A DNA stretch of 64,000 nt, taken from NCBI RefSeq assembly GCF_012396125.1, contig NZ_JAAXOX010000006.1:62001-126000 (forward strand), given 5' to 3'. Position 1 is the first letter of the stretch; the number at the start of each line of letters is the position of its first letter. The notes under the pieces are model-generated. The model searched no databases and was not told where the DNA came from. It saw only the letters and a program-made list of their open reading frames with translations. The DNA is from Cellulomonas denverensis. Lineage in GTDB: Bacteria > Actinomycetota > Actinomycetes > Actinomycetales > Cellulomonadaceae. Below, piece after piece: positions 19,341 to 27,337 of the stretch. The position numbers were made by a program, and so were the translations under genes.

Positions 19341-20162
19341 TCAGCGCCGGCGCACCCAGTCCAGCCAGGCGTCCATCCCGTCCCCGGTGCGCGCGGAGAC
19401 CTCGATCACCGTCGCGTCCGGGTTCACCGCGGCCAGGTTGCGCCGGAACAGGTCCAGGTCGACGTCCAGGTGGGGCGCCAGGTCCATCTTGTTCACCAGC
19501 ACCGCCCCGGCCGAACGGAACATCACCGGGTACTTCAGCGGCTTGTCCTCGCCCTCGGTGATCGACCAGACCATCGCCTTGCGGTGTTCGCCGACCTCGA
19601 ACTCGGCCGGGCACACCAGGTTGCCGACGTTCTCGATCAGCAGCAGGTCCAGGGTGGACAGGTCCAGCCCGGCCAGCGCCCGCGCGACCATCGGAGCGTC
19701 CAGATGGCACTCCCCGCCGAAGCCGTCGCCGGTGTTCAGCAGCGAGATCTGCGCGCCCAGCCCGGACAGCCGCTCGGCGTCCAGCGGGGTCTCGATGTCG
19801 CCCTCGATCACGCCGACCCGCAGTTCGCCGCGCAACGCCGCCAGGGTCCGGACCAGGATCGCGGTCTTGCCGGACCCGGGGGAGCTCATCAGGTTGATCG
19901 CGTGCACCCCGGCGGCGTCCAGGGCGGCCCGGTTGGCGGCGGCGAGCTGGTCGTTCTCGGCGTAGATGTCCTCCAGGATCTCGATCCGCTCGCGGCCGGT
20001 GCGGTAGGCGGAGTGGTCGCCGATCAGCTCGGCCAGCTGCTCCGGGCCCTGCAAGGCGGTGGCCTGGCCGTGCGGGTGGTCATGGTCGTGCGAGTGGTCG
20101 TGCTCGTGCGGGTGGTCGTGGCTGTGCTCGGTGCCGTCGTCGTGGCGGTGGAAGCGTCCCAT
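19341..20162 (-). CDS. hypB: Hydrogenase nickel incorporation GTPase HypB
   Basis: 273 residues. The N-terminus has a His-rich nickel store (about 13 His in the first 35 residues), then the GTPase domain: P-loop 'SSPGSGKT', 'GDIETPLDAERL', metal-binding 'GGECHLDA' and 'NVGNLVCPAEFEVGEH', and 'NKMD'. HypB with HypA inserts Ni into the hydrogenase large subunit. The ATG is set by the MGRFHRH start typical for HypB; the frame upstream overlaps the hypA end region. Minus-strand gene downstream of hypA by 25 bases, convergent with the UvrA-like gene. Confidence 0.95.
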   Translation of the reverse strand: MGRFHRHDDGTEHSHDHPHEHDHSHDHDHPHGQATALQGPEQLAELIGDHSAYRTGRERIEILEDIYAENDQLAAANRAALDAAGVHAINLMSSPGSGKTAILVRTLAALRGELRVGVIEGDIETPLDAERLSGLGAQISLLNTGDGFGGECHLDAPMVARALAGLDLSTLDLLLIENVGNLVCPAEFEVGEHRKAMVWSITEGEDKPLKYPVMFRSAGAVLVNKMDLAPHLDVDLDLFRRNLAAVNPDATVIEVSARTGDGMDAWLDWVRRR

Positions 20163-20187
20163 GGGCGGTCCTCTCGGGCGGGTGGGG

Positions 20188-20526
20188 TCAGGGGTCGACG
20201 TCGACCGCGGTGAGCACGAACTCCTCACCGGAGATCAACCGGGTCCGGGTGGAGCGGCAGTCGGTGCAGGCGAAGCCGAAGCTGCGGTCCAGCGTGCGGT
20301 GGGCGCCGCAGTCCGCGCAGTGCAGCACGGCGGGCACGGTGCGCAGGTGCAGCGTGGCGCCGGACAGCGTGGTGCCGCGGACCACGAAGCCCCAGGCGTG
20401 CTGCATCGCCTCGGGCACGACCTGGCGGGCCTGGCCCACGTCCAGGTGCACGGCGACCACGCGCCGGGTGCCGGTGGCGCGGGTGACGGTGCGCGCGACC
20501 TGGCGGCACAGGGAGACCTCGTGCAC
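20188..20526 (-). CDS. hypA: Hydrogenase maturation nickel metallochaperone HypA (copy 1)
   Basis: 112 residues. The GTG start is chosen because HypA proteins need the N-terminal Met-His-Glu Ni site: here MHEVSLCRQV; an AGGAGAGGAG site lies just upstream. A zinc finger 'CADC' plus 'CTDC' is present near residues 70-90. It is first in a hypA-hypB minus-strand pair, divergent from the hydrogenase structural operon. A second HypA-like gene lies at 25488-25850. Confidence 0.92.
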   Translation of the reverse strand: MHEVSLCRQVARTVTRATGTRRVVAVHLDVGQARQVVPEAMQHAWGFVVRGTTLSGATLHLRTVPAVLHCADCGAHRTLDRSFGFACTDCRSTRTRLISGEEFVLTAVDVDP

Positions 20527-20593
20527 CCGGCACTCCTCTCCTGGTCGGCACCGTTGCCCGTGCCGACGTTCCCTGCCCACAGGCGCGTTCGCC

Positions 20594-20641
20594 TGGGACC
20601 AAAGTCACAGATCCGCCGATTCGTCAGGACTAACGTCCCGG
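20594..20641. promoter_or_regulatory. Two DosR/DevR-like boxes upstream of the hydrogenase operon
   Basis: TGGGACCAAAGTCACA (20594-20609) and AGGACTAACGTCCC (20626-20639) both fit the DosR dyad GGGAC-N4-GTCCC with one or two mismatches; centres are about 31 bp apart, three helical turns. They lie between hypA (minus) and hyaA (plus). DosR activates hydrogenase genes under hypoxia in mycobacteria; action here is inference. Confidence 0.6.
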
Positions 20642-20759
20642 GAAGCAGTCACCGCGCACCGGCGCGCGGCGACCCTGATCGTCCTCGCCCTTCCTTCCAG
20701 GTGGCCGCAGACCCGATGGATGCGAGGACCGGCCGTCGTGCCGAGGAAGGTCCAGATCG

Positions 20760-21977
20760 ATGCCCGGAGAGCTGTCCCAGTGGCAGGCACCGACGCTCGG
20801 GGAGAACCTCGAGCGGGCGGGGGTCTCACGCCGCGACTTCCTGGCGTTCTGCGGCACGCTGGCCGCCGCCTTCACTCTGGAGGCCGCCCGGTCCGGCTCC
20901 GCCGCCGCCGTCACCGCCGAGGAGATCGCCGACGAGCTGTCCGCGCTCACCAAGCCCGTGGTGGTGTGGCTGCAACTGCAGGAGTGCACCGGCTGCATCG
21001 AGAGCACGCTCCGCTCGGGTGACACCACCGTCGAGGAGGCGGTGCTGAACCTGCTCTCGATGAACTACAACGAGCTGCTGATGGCGCCCTCCGGCCACGC
21101 CGCCGACCTGGCGCTGGAGGAGGCCAACGCCGAACCGCACATCCTGGTGGTGAACGGCTCGATCCCGTTGGGTGCCGGCGGCGCGTACTGCACCATCGGC
21201 GGGAAGTCGGCCGAACAGGTGCTGCGCGAGTCGGCGGAGAACGCCACCACGATCCTGGCGGTCGGCGCCTGCGCGGTCTGGGGCTCGGTCCAGGCCTCCC
21301 GCCCGAACCCCACCGGAGCGGTCGGCGTCGAGGAGATCCTCACCGACCGGCAGGTGATCAACGTGGCCGGCTGCCCGCCGATCGGCGAGGTGATCACCGC
21401 GACCCTGGCCTACCTGCTCACCCACGGCTCGGCACCCCGGACCGACGCCCAGGGCCGCCCGCTGTTCGCCTACGAGCAGCGGATCCACGACTCCTGCCCC
21501 CGGCGCGCGCACTACGACGCCGGGCAGTTCGTCCGGACCTTCGACGACGAGGGCGCCCACAACGGCTGGTGCCTGTACGACGTCGGCTGCAAGGGCCCGA
21601 GCACCTTCGCCGCCTGCCCGATCCTGCAGTGGAACTTGGGCACCTCCTGGCCGATCGGCGCCGGTCACCCGTGCATCGGCTGCACCGAGAAGAACTTCTT
21701 CGACCAGTTCACGCCGTTTTACCAGGCGCTGCCGAACGTGACCGGGGTGGGCATCGAGGCCACCGCGGAGAAGGTCGGCTGGGGACTGGTCGGGGCCACC
21801 GTCGCCGGGGTCGCCGCCCACGCCGGGCTGACCGCGGTCCGCCGCTCGGCCGCCCGCCGGTCCGAGGCGGAACTGCCGCTGGACGCCTTCGGCGACGGGC
21901 ACGTGTGGCTGCCCACCCCCACCGTCCGCACCGACGATCCCCCGTCAGCACCCGAGCAGCCCGGAAAGGCGGACTGA
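20760..21977 (+). CDS. hyaA: [NiFe] uptake hydrogenase small subunit
   Basis: 405 residues. A twin-arginine signal 'SRRDFLAFCG' (residues 23-32) is present. Iron-sulfur ligands: proximal cluster C76, C79, C171, C205; distal H243, C246, C271, C277; medial C286, C305, C308. A hydrophobic C-terminal anchor spans about 341-360. The proximal site has ECTGC and WGSVQ, so the two additional Cys of oxygen-tolerant six-Cys (group 1d) enzymes are absent. It transfers electrons from the NiFe site to the cytochrome b subunit outside the membrane. First gene of hyaABCD, spaced 3 bp from hyaB. Confidence 0.94.
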   Translation: MPGELSQWQAPTLGENLERAGVSRRDFLAFCGTLAAAFTLEAARSGSAAAVTAEEIADELSALTKPVVVWLQLQECTGCIESTLRSGDTTVEEAVLNLLSMNYNELLMAPSGHAADLALEEANAEPHILVVNGSIPLGAGGAYCTIGGKSAEQVLRESAENATTILAVGACAVWGSVQASRPNPTGAVGVEEILTDRQVINVAGCPPIGEVITATLAYLLTHGSAPRTDAQGRPLFAYEQRIHDSCPRRAHYDAGQFVRTFDDEGAHNGWCLYDVGCKGPSTFAACPILQWNLGTSWPIGAGHPCIGCTEKNFFDQFTPFYQALPNVTGVGIEATAEKVGWGLVGATVAGVAAHAGLTAVRRSAARRSEAELPLDAFGDGHVWLPTPTVRTDDPPSAPEQPGKAD

Positions 21978-21980
21978 CCC

Positions 21981-23720
21981 ATGTCGACCCGCGTCGTCAT
22001 CGACCCGATCACCCGCATCGAGGGCCACCTGCGGATCGAGCTGGAGACCGAGGGCGAGGCGATCGTCCGGGCGTGGAGCGAGACCACCCAGTTCCGTGGC
22101 ATCGAGACCATCGTCCAGGACCGCGACCCCCGGGACGCCTGGGCGTTCGTGCAGCGGATCTGCGGCGTGTGCACCTCGGTGCACGCCATCGCCTCGGTGG
22201 TCGCGGTGGAGAACGCCATCGGCTCCCGCCCGCCGGAGGCCGCCCGGCAGATCCGGGACATCGTGCTGGCCTCGCAGGAGATCCAGGACCACGTCATCCA
22301 CTTCTACCACCTGCACGCGATGGACTGGGTGAACGTCCCCTCCGCCGCCGAGGCCGACCCGGAGGCGGCGGTCGCCTTCGCCGCGTCGATCGGCTCGACC
22401 TGGAAGGGCAACACCGTCGAGCGGATGACCCAGGTCCGGGACACCGTGCGCAGCATCCTGGAGTCCGGCCAGCTGACCATCTTCACCGGCGGCTACTGGG
22501 ACCACCCGGACTACCGGCTGCCGCCCGAGGCGAACCTGATGGCGGTGGCGCACTACCTGGACGCGCTGGAGTTCCAGCGGTCGATGATCCGGATCAACAC
22601 GGTGTTCGGCGGCAAGAACCCGCACCCGAACTTCCTGGTCGGCGGGATGGCCTGCTCGATCGACCTGGACAAGTCCGAGACGATCAACCAGGTCCAGCTC
22701 AGCCAGGTGGCCGGCTGGATCGCGGAGACCACCGAGTTCGTGAACGCGTGCTACCTGCCGGACGCGACCGCGATCATGTCGGTCTACCCGGACTACTTCG
22801 ACATCGGCGCCGCCCAGCCGAACTACCTGGCGGTCGGGATGGCCGGGGCGACCTTCGCCGGTGACCCGGCCGAGTCCCGGACCGGTGCGGTGGAGGACGT
22901 GTCCCCGGGGGTGCTGCTGGACGGCGACCTGTCCACCGTGCACCCCTTCGACCCGGCCAAGGTCACCGAGTACGTCACCTCGGCCTGGTACAGCTACCAG
23001 GACGGCGACGACGTCGGCCTGACCCCCGACCAGGGCGAAACCACCCCGGACTACACCGGCCCCGAACCGCCGTACGAGTGGGTGGCCGACGACGCGAAGT
23101 ACACCTGGTCCAAGGCGCCGCGGTACGACGGCCACGTGGTGCAGGTCGGGCCGGTCGCCCGGGTGCTGCTCGCCTACGCCCAGGGCCACCCGCACACCGT
23201 CGAGCTGGTCGACCAGGCGGTGGACACCCTGGGCATCCGGCTGGAGCAGCTGAACAGCACCGCTGGCCGCACCCTGGCCCGGGCGGTGGAGGCGGTCACC
23301 TCGGCCCGGAAGCTGGCCGAGGTGTCCTTCCCCGGCCTGATGGACAACATCTCCCGCGGCAACACCGAGGTCTTCGACCCCAGCCGGTGGGCGCCGTCCA
23401 GCTGGCCGCAGAGCGCGAGCGGCTACTCCTTCGTCGAGGTCGCCCGGGGCAATCTCAGCCACTGGGTCACCATCGAGGGCGGCAAGGTGGCCCGGTACCA
23501 GGCGGTGGTGCCGACCACCTGGCTGGCCGGTGGCCGGGATGCCGACGGACGGCAAGGCCCGTACGAGGAATCGCTGGCCGGCACCGGCGACCACCCGCTG
23601 GTGGATGCCGATCAGCCGTTGGAGCCGCTGCGCACGATCCACTCCTTCGACCCGTGCATGTCCTGCGCGGTGCACGTGTTCGACCCGGACGGCCACGAGC
23701 TGCAGGTCGTGGAGTCATGA
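21981..23720 (+). CDS. hyaB: [NiFe] uptake hydrogenase large subunit
   Basis: 579 residues. N-terminal 'DPITRIEGH' holds the catalytic Glu; L1 motif 'RICGVCTSVHAIAS' near residues 60-73; L2 motif 'DPCMSCAVH' near the C-terminus, giving the four Cys ligands of the NiFe centre. After the L2 His a 14-residue tail 'VFDPDGHELQVVES' is expected to be removed by HyaD after nickel insertion. The active-site Arg lies in 'VARGNLSHW', a variant of the usual APRGALGHW. Group 1 membrane-bound type; subgroup not assigned. The stop overlaps hyaC. Confidence 0.95.
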   Translation: MSTRVVIDPITRIEGHLRIELETEGEAIVRAWSETTQFRGIETIVQDRDPRDAWAFVQRICGVCTSVHAIASVVAVENAIGSRPPEAARQIRDIVLASQEIQDHVIHFYHLHAMDWVNVPSAAEADPEAAVAFAASIGSTWKGNTVERMTQVRDTVRSILESGQLTIFTGGYWDHPDYRLPPEANLMAVAHYLDALEFQRSMIRINTVFGGKNPHPNFLVGGMACSIDLDKSETINQVQLSQVAGWIAETTEFVNACYLPDATAIMSVYPDYFDIGAAQPNYLAVGMAGATFAGDPAESRTGAVEDVSPGVLLDGDLSTVHPFDPAKVTEYVTSAWYSYQDGDDVGLTPDQGETTPDYTGPEPPYEWVADDAKYTWSKAPRYDGHVVQVGPVARVLLAYAQGHPHTVELVDQAVDTLGIRLEQLNSTAGRTLARAVEAVTSARKLAEVSFPGLMDNISRGNTEVFDPSRWAPSSWPQSASGYSFVEVARGNLSHWVTIEGGKVARYQAVVPTTWLAGGRDADGRQGPYEESLAGTGDHPLVDADQPLEPLRTIHSFDPCMSCAVHVFDPDGHELQVVES

Positions 23721-24922
23721 CCACCGATACCCCGGTGCCCCAGCTCCAGGTCGGGGAGATCGTCTCGGTCGGCGGGCTGAGCCACGGCCGGCTGCTGGCC
23801 CTGGCCGCCGCGGCACCGGAGGACAGCAACGACCCGGTGGTCGCCGCCGCCCGCTATGCGGTCCGGATGGACCACCCGGCGACCGAGCTGCCCCCGGTCG
23901 ATCCGGAGGACGTCGACCCGGCCACCCCGGAGCGCCGGTACGCGGTGCTGCGGCTGCGCGGGCTGCACCTGCCGGACGGCAGCACCCGGGACGTGATGGT
24001 GATGCGCGGCGAGGGCAGCGCGGTGCTGGCCGCCTCGCACGCCGGTCGCCAGGCCCGGGGGCTGCTGCGCAAGAACGCCGACCACGTCACCCAGCGCGGG
24101 TCCCGGCCGCTGGTGATCGCCGCCGCCCCGATCGCCGCGGACGGCACGATCGGCGACTACCGGTTGCAGGGCTTCGTCGCCGTGCACGCGGTGCACCCGC
24201 ACACCGAGGAGGACGACACCGAGGACGGCTCCTGGGTCCGGATCAGCCTGTGGTCGGCCTCGCTGCGCTGGCAGCACTGGATCAACGTGGCGCTGATCTT
24301 CATCCTGTCCTGCACCGGCTACTACATGATGGATCCGTTCTTCGGGCCCAGTGCGGCCGCCGGGCAGGACACCGGTTACCTGATGGGCTGGGTCCGGCTG
24401 ATCCACTTCACCGCCGGGTTCGCCTGGGTGCTGGTCGGCGCGACCCGGATCGTGTCGGCCTTCACCTCCCGGGACCGCTACCTGCGCTGGCCGACGCTGT
24501 GGCCGTTGAAGTCGCGCGCGGATCTGCGGCACCTGCGGCAGGTGATCGGGCACTACGCGCTGATCTCCAAGGAGGCGCCGCTGTACCTGGCGCACAACCC
24601 GTTGCAGCAGCTGACCTACACCATGCTCTACGTGATCGGCGGGCTGCAGATCGGCACCGGCCTGGTGCTGTACTCGCTGGCCTACCCGGGCAACCCGTTC
24701 TGGGAGCTGATCGGCACCCCGATCCACTGGTTCGGCATCCCGCCGATCCGGCTGCTGCACACCATGGTGATGTTCGGGCTGTGGGCGTTCGTGATCGTGC
24801 ACGTCTACCTGGCGGTGCGCGCCGACTCGCTGGAACGGCACGGCGGCGTGTCCGCGATGATGAACGGCGGCGTGTGGCTGCGCCGCGGGTCGAAGCCGGT
24901 GGACGCCCCGGAGGTCGAGTGA
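23717..24922 (+). CDS. hyaC: Hydrogenase cytochrome b subunit with unusual N-terminal domain
   Basis: 401 residues against about 235 for usual HyaC. Residues from about 178 are the cytochrome b561-type part: four helices with His in 'RWQHWINV', 'LIHFTAGF' and the last helix 'LLHTMVMFGLWAFVIVHVYL', suitable for two haems, and 'HNPLQQLTY'. Residues 1-165 are soluble and not part of the normal protein; segments such as 'LLALAAAAPEDSNDPVVAAA', 'VMRGEGSAV' and 'VTQRGSRPLVIA' resemble the nucleotide-binding domain of P-type ATPases (KdpB-like), without the phosphorylation DKTGT motif. ATG overlaps the hyaB stop (ATGA). The cytochrome role is confident; the extra domain is inference. Confidence 0.85.
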   Translation: MTTDTPVPQLQVGEIVSVGGLSHGRLLALAAAAPEDSNDPVVAAARYAVRMDHPATELPPVDPEDVDPATPERRYAVLRLRGLHLPDGSTRDVMVMRGEGSAVLAASHAGRQARGLLRKNADHVTQRGSRPLVIAAAPIAADGTIGDYRLQGFVAVHAVHPHTEEDDTEDGSWVRISLWSASLRWQHWINVALIFILSCTGYYMMDPFFGPSAAAGQDTGYLMGWVRLIHFTAGFAWVLVGATRIVSAFTSRDRYLRWPTLWPLKSRADLRHLRQVIGHYALISKEAPLYLAHNPLQQLTYTMLYVIGGLQIGTGLVLYSLAYPGNPFWELIGTPIHWFGIPPIRLLHTMVMFGLWAFVIVHVYLAVRADSLERHGGVSAMMNGGVWLRRGSKPVDAPEVE

Positions 24923-25497
24923 CCGCGGACGACCTCACCGCCGGACCGGGGCTGGTGCTGCCGGGCGGTCGCCGCCGCCCCGGCACCGCGGTGGATGAGC
25001 GCGAACCCGGGCCGGCCCCGGTGACCGTGCTGGGCATCGGCAACCCGATCATGACCGACGACGGCACCGGCCTGGAGCTGCTGGCCGCGGTGTCCGCCGC
25101 CCGCCCCGACCCGCGGGTCCGGTACCTCGACGGCGGCACCGGTGGGATGGAACTGGTCCCGGTGGTGCAGGAGGCCGAGCGGTTGCTGCTGCTGGACGCG
25201 GTCGCCGGGCCCCGGCCGGGGGTGGCGGTCCGGTTGTCCGGCGATCATCTGCCCCGGCTGCTGGCCGGCACGCTGTCCCCGCACCAGGTCGGCCTGCTGG
25301 ACGTGCTGTCCGCCGCCCGGCTGCTCGGCCGCACCCCCGCCACGATCGAGGTGGTGGGCATCGTCCCGGCGTCGGTCGAGCTCGGGCTGGGCCTGACCCC
25401 GCAGGTACGGGCGGCGGTCCCGGCGGCGGTACGTGCGTCGGTGTCGGTGCTGGACGAGTGGCTGGCCGAACTGCCCGCCGCGGTGGGTCAGCCGTGA
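24919..25497 (+). CDS. hyaD: Hydrogenase maturation endopeptidase
   Basis: 192 residues, GTG start overlapping the hyaC stop. The HycI/HupD fold is seen from about residue 37: 'VLGIGNPIMTDDGTGLELL' with the Asp/Glu metal site, 'YLDGGTGGMEL', 'LLLLDAV' and 'SPHQVGLLDVL' with the conserved His. It removes the C-terminal peptide of HyaB once nickel is in place. The first ~35 residues are an additional Pro/Gly-rich leader; an internal start is possible. It converges on hypA copy 2, overlapping by 10 bp. Confidence 0.9.
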   Translation: MTADDLTAGPGLVLPGGRRRPGTAVDEREPGPAPVTVLGIGNPIMTDDGTGLELLAAVSAARPDPRVRYLDGGTGGMELVPVVQEAERLLLLDAVAGPRPGVAVRLSGDHLPRLLAGTLSPHQVGLLDVLSAARLLGRTPATIEVVGIVPASVELGLGLTPQVRAAVPAAVRASVSVLDEWLAELPAAVGQP

Positions 25498-25850
25498 CCG
25501 GGGGCGTCGCCCAGGTCCGCCCAGGCGACCGCGAACTCCCGGCCGTGCACCAGGTCACCGGCCGGGGTGCCGCACACCGGGCAGGTCAGCGCGTAGAACC
25601 GGTCGACCGGTTGCTCGGCGGCACAACCCGGGCACCACACCGCGGCCGGCACCTCCTCGACCTCCAGCCGGGCACCGGCCAGCACACTGCCCGCGGTGGC
25701 GATCGGCCACGCCCCGGCCAGCGCCTCCGGTACCGCACCGCTGAGCGTGCCCACCCGCAGGCCGACCGCCTCCACGACGGTGGCCCCGGCGTCGCTCGCC
25801 GCCCGCTCGACGGCGGTCACCACCGACCGCAGCAGCCCGAGTTCGTGCAT
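25488..25850 (-). CDS. HypA-like nickel metallochaperone (copy 2)
   Basis: 120 residues, divergent from copy 1 in sequence. It keeps the N-terminal MHE nickel site (MHELGLLRSV), and a zinc site 'CPGC' plus 'CPVC' near residues 74-97. The ATG is set by this N-terminus; a long Arg/Pro-rich upstream extension is discarded. It is a lone minus-strand gene, 20 bases from the divergent start of the large-subunit-like gene and next to a second hypC, suggesting service for that protein rather than for HyaB. Confidence 0.85.
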   Translation of the reverse strand: MHELGLLRSVVTAVERAASDAGATVVEAVGLRVGTLSGAVPEALAGAWPIATAGSVLAGARLEVEEVPAAVWCPGCAAEQPVDRFYALTCPVCGTPAGDLVHGREFAVAWADLGDAPGHG

Positions 25851-25870
25851 CCGGTCATGGTGGCACGCCG

Positions 25871-27103
25871 ATGAGCCGCTGGGTGCTGGACGAGATCGTG
25901 GACGCCTTCGAGGCCCGGGTGGTGCTGCAGCGGGACGACCGGGGCCGGGTCCGCTCCGCCCGGTTCGACCTGAGCGGGATGCCCCGGATGGACGCACTGC
26001 TGGTCGGCCGCCCGGTCGCCGGGCTGCCCGCCCTGATCGAGCGGCTGTGCGGGATCTGCCCGGCCGCCCACCACCTGGCCGGGGTCCGCGCCCTGGAGTG
26101 CCTGTCCGGCACCGGCCCGCTGACCGGCACCGCCCGGGCGGTCCGCTCGCTGCTGCACCACGGCGCGGCGATCGGCGCGCACGCCCCTCGGCTGGGCACG
26201 GTCGACCCGGGGGCCGGTGCGCTGCTGGCCCGGTTCGCCCGCCAGGTGGCCGACGCCGCGGGATCGCCCGGGCACTTCCCGGTGACCGCCGTCCCCGGTG
26301 GGGTGGCCGACGCCGTCGACCCGGCCGCCCGGGACGCCCTGGTCGCCGCGGTGCCCGCCGCGCTCGCGGCCGCGTCGACCGTCACCGAGCGGATGCTGAC
26401 CGGTCACCGCCCCGGCCCGGACCGGTTCACCGGTGCCGACCTGGCCCTGGTGGATGCCGAGGGCCGGCCGGACCTGCTCGGCGAGCACCTGCGCGCGGTC
26501 GCCGCGGACGGCACGGTGCTGGTCGCGGGCGCCGCACCCACCGACTGGGACCGGGTGGTCGCCGAGTCCGACCCCGGGGCGATCGCGCCGCGGCCCTACC
26601 TGGTCGATCTCGGACCGGGGGACGGCGGCTACCGGGTCGGCCCGGTCGCCCAGCTCCGGATCGGCCCGCTCGACACCCCGGTCGCCGCCGGATTCCAGCA
26701 CCGCTGGACCGCCGGTGCCGGACCCGCCCGGGCGGTCATCACCGTGCACGCCGTGGAGCGGATCGCCGCCCTGCTGGATCTGGACCAGCTCACCACCGGC
26801 CCGCTCCAGCTCCCCGCGCCGGACCCGCAGCCCGCGGCCGGGGTCGGGGTCGGCTGGGTGGACAGCCCGCGCGGCCTGCTGGTGCACCGGTACGCCGCGG
26901 ACGCCGCCGGGATCGTCACCGCGACCAGCATCCTGACCCCCACCGCCCAGAACGAACCCTGGCTGGCCGACCTGCTCCGGCACGCCGCCGCCGCGGAGAC
27001 CGACCTGGAGGACGCGGTGCGGGAGGCCGACCCGTGCCTGCCGTGCACCGACGCCCCGCCGGGGTCGATGGGCCTGCGGGTGGAGACCGTGCCATGTGCC
27101 TGA
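25871..27103 (+). CDS. [NiFe] hydrogenase large-subunit-like protein, orphan
   Basis: 410 residues. L1 motif 'RLCGICPAAHHLA' (C60, C63) and L2 motif 'DPCLPC' (C389, C392) retain all four NiFe-ligating Cys; 'DSPRGLLVHRY' retains the active-site Arg region and 'FEAR' may keep the Glu. The L2 His where the maturation protease cuts is replaced by Asp (T393-D394), and 16 residues follow. It is closer in motif style to group 3 or 4 or sensor-type large subunits than to HyaB, and no second small-subunit gene is in the window. It overlaps a hypC gene by 10 bp. Options: sensor, assembly scaffold, or catalytic subunit using HyaA or an unlinked partner. Confidence 0.8.
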   Translation: MSRWVLDEIVDAFEARVVLQRDDRGRVRSARFDLSGMPRMDALLVGRPVAGLPALIERLCGICPAAHHLAGVRALECLSGTGPLTGTARAVRSLLHHGAAIGAHAPRLGTVDPGAGALLARFARQVADAAGSPGHFPVTAVPGGVADAVDPAARDALVAAVPAALAAASTVTERMLTGHRPGPDRFTGADLALVDAEGRPDLLGEHLRAVAADGTVLVAGAAPTDWDRVVAESDPGAIAPRPYLVDLGPGDGGYRVGPVAQLRIGPLDTPVAAGFQHRWTAGAGPARAVITVHAVERIAALLDLDQLTTGPLQLPAPDPQPAAGVGVGWVDSPRGLLVHRYAADAAGIVTATSILTPTAQNEPWLADLLRHAAAAETDLEDAVREADPCLPCTDAPPGSMGLRVETVPCA

Positions 27104-27333
27104 CCATCCCGGCCCGGATCGCGGAGATCATCCCGGGCCCGCTGCCGATGGCCCGGATCGAGGTCGCCGGCCGCACCGAGCAGTGCTGCCTGGCGTACAC
27201 CCCGGAGGCCGTCGTCGGGGACCACGTGCTGGTGCGCACCGGCTTCGCCGTCGAGCTGCTGGACCCGCAGGCCGCCGCGGAGTCGCTGGCCGCCTTCGCC
27301 GAGCTCGGGCTGCTGCCGCCGGGAGAGGACTGA
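27094..27333 (+). CDS. hypC: HypC/HupF-family maturation chaperone (copy 1)
   Basis: 79 residues. The essential N-terminal Met-Cys is present (MCLTIPARI), with the typical 'GDHVLVRTGFAVELLD' strand pair. HypC carries the Fe(CN)2CO unit with HypD and delivers it to the large subunit. It overlaps the end of the large-subunit-like gene by 10 bp and is followed 4 bases later by hypF. A second HypC gene exists at 29728. Confidence 0.9.
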   Translation: MCLTIPARIAEIIPGPLPMARIEVAGRTEQCCLAYTPEAVVGDHVLVRTGFAVELLDPQAAAESLAAFAELGLLPPGED

Positions 27334-27337
27334 GGCG

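Noticed and set aside
19341..20162. His-codon repeats in hypB as a DNA repeat element
   Set aside because: They encode the known HypB nickel-binding His-rich stretch; no separate element needed.
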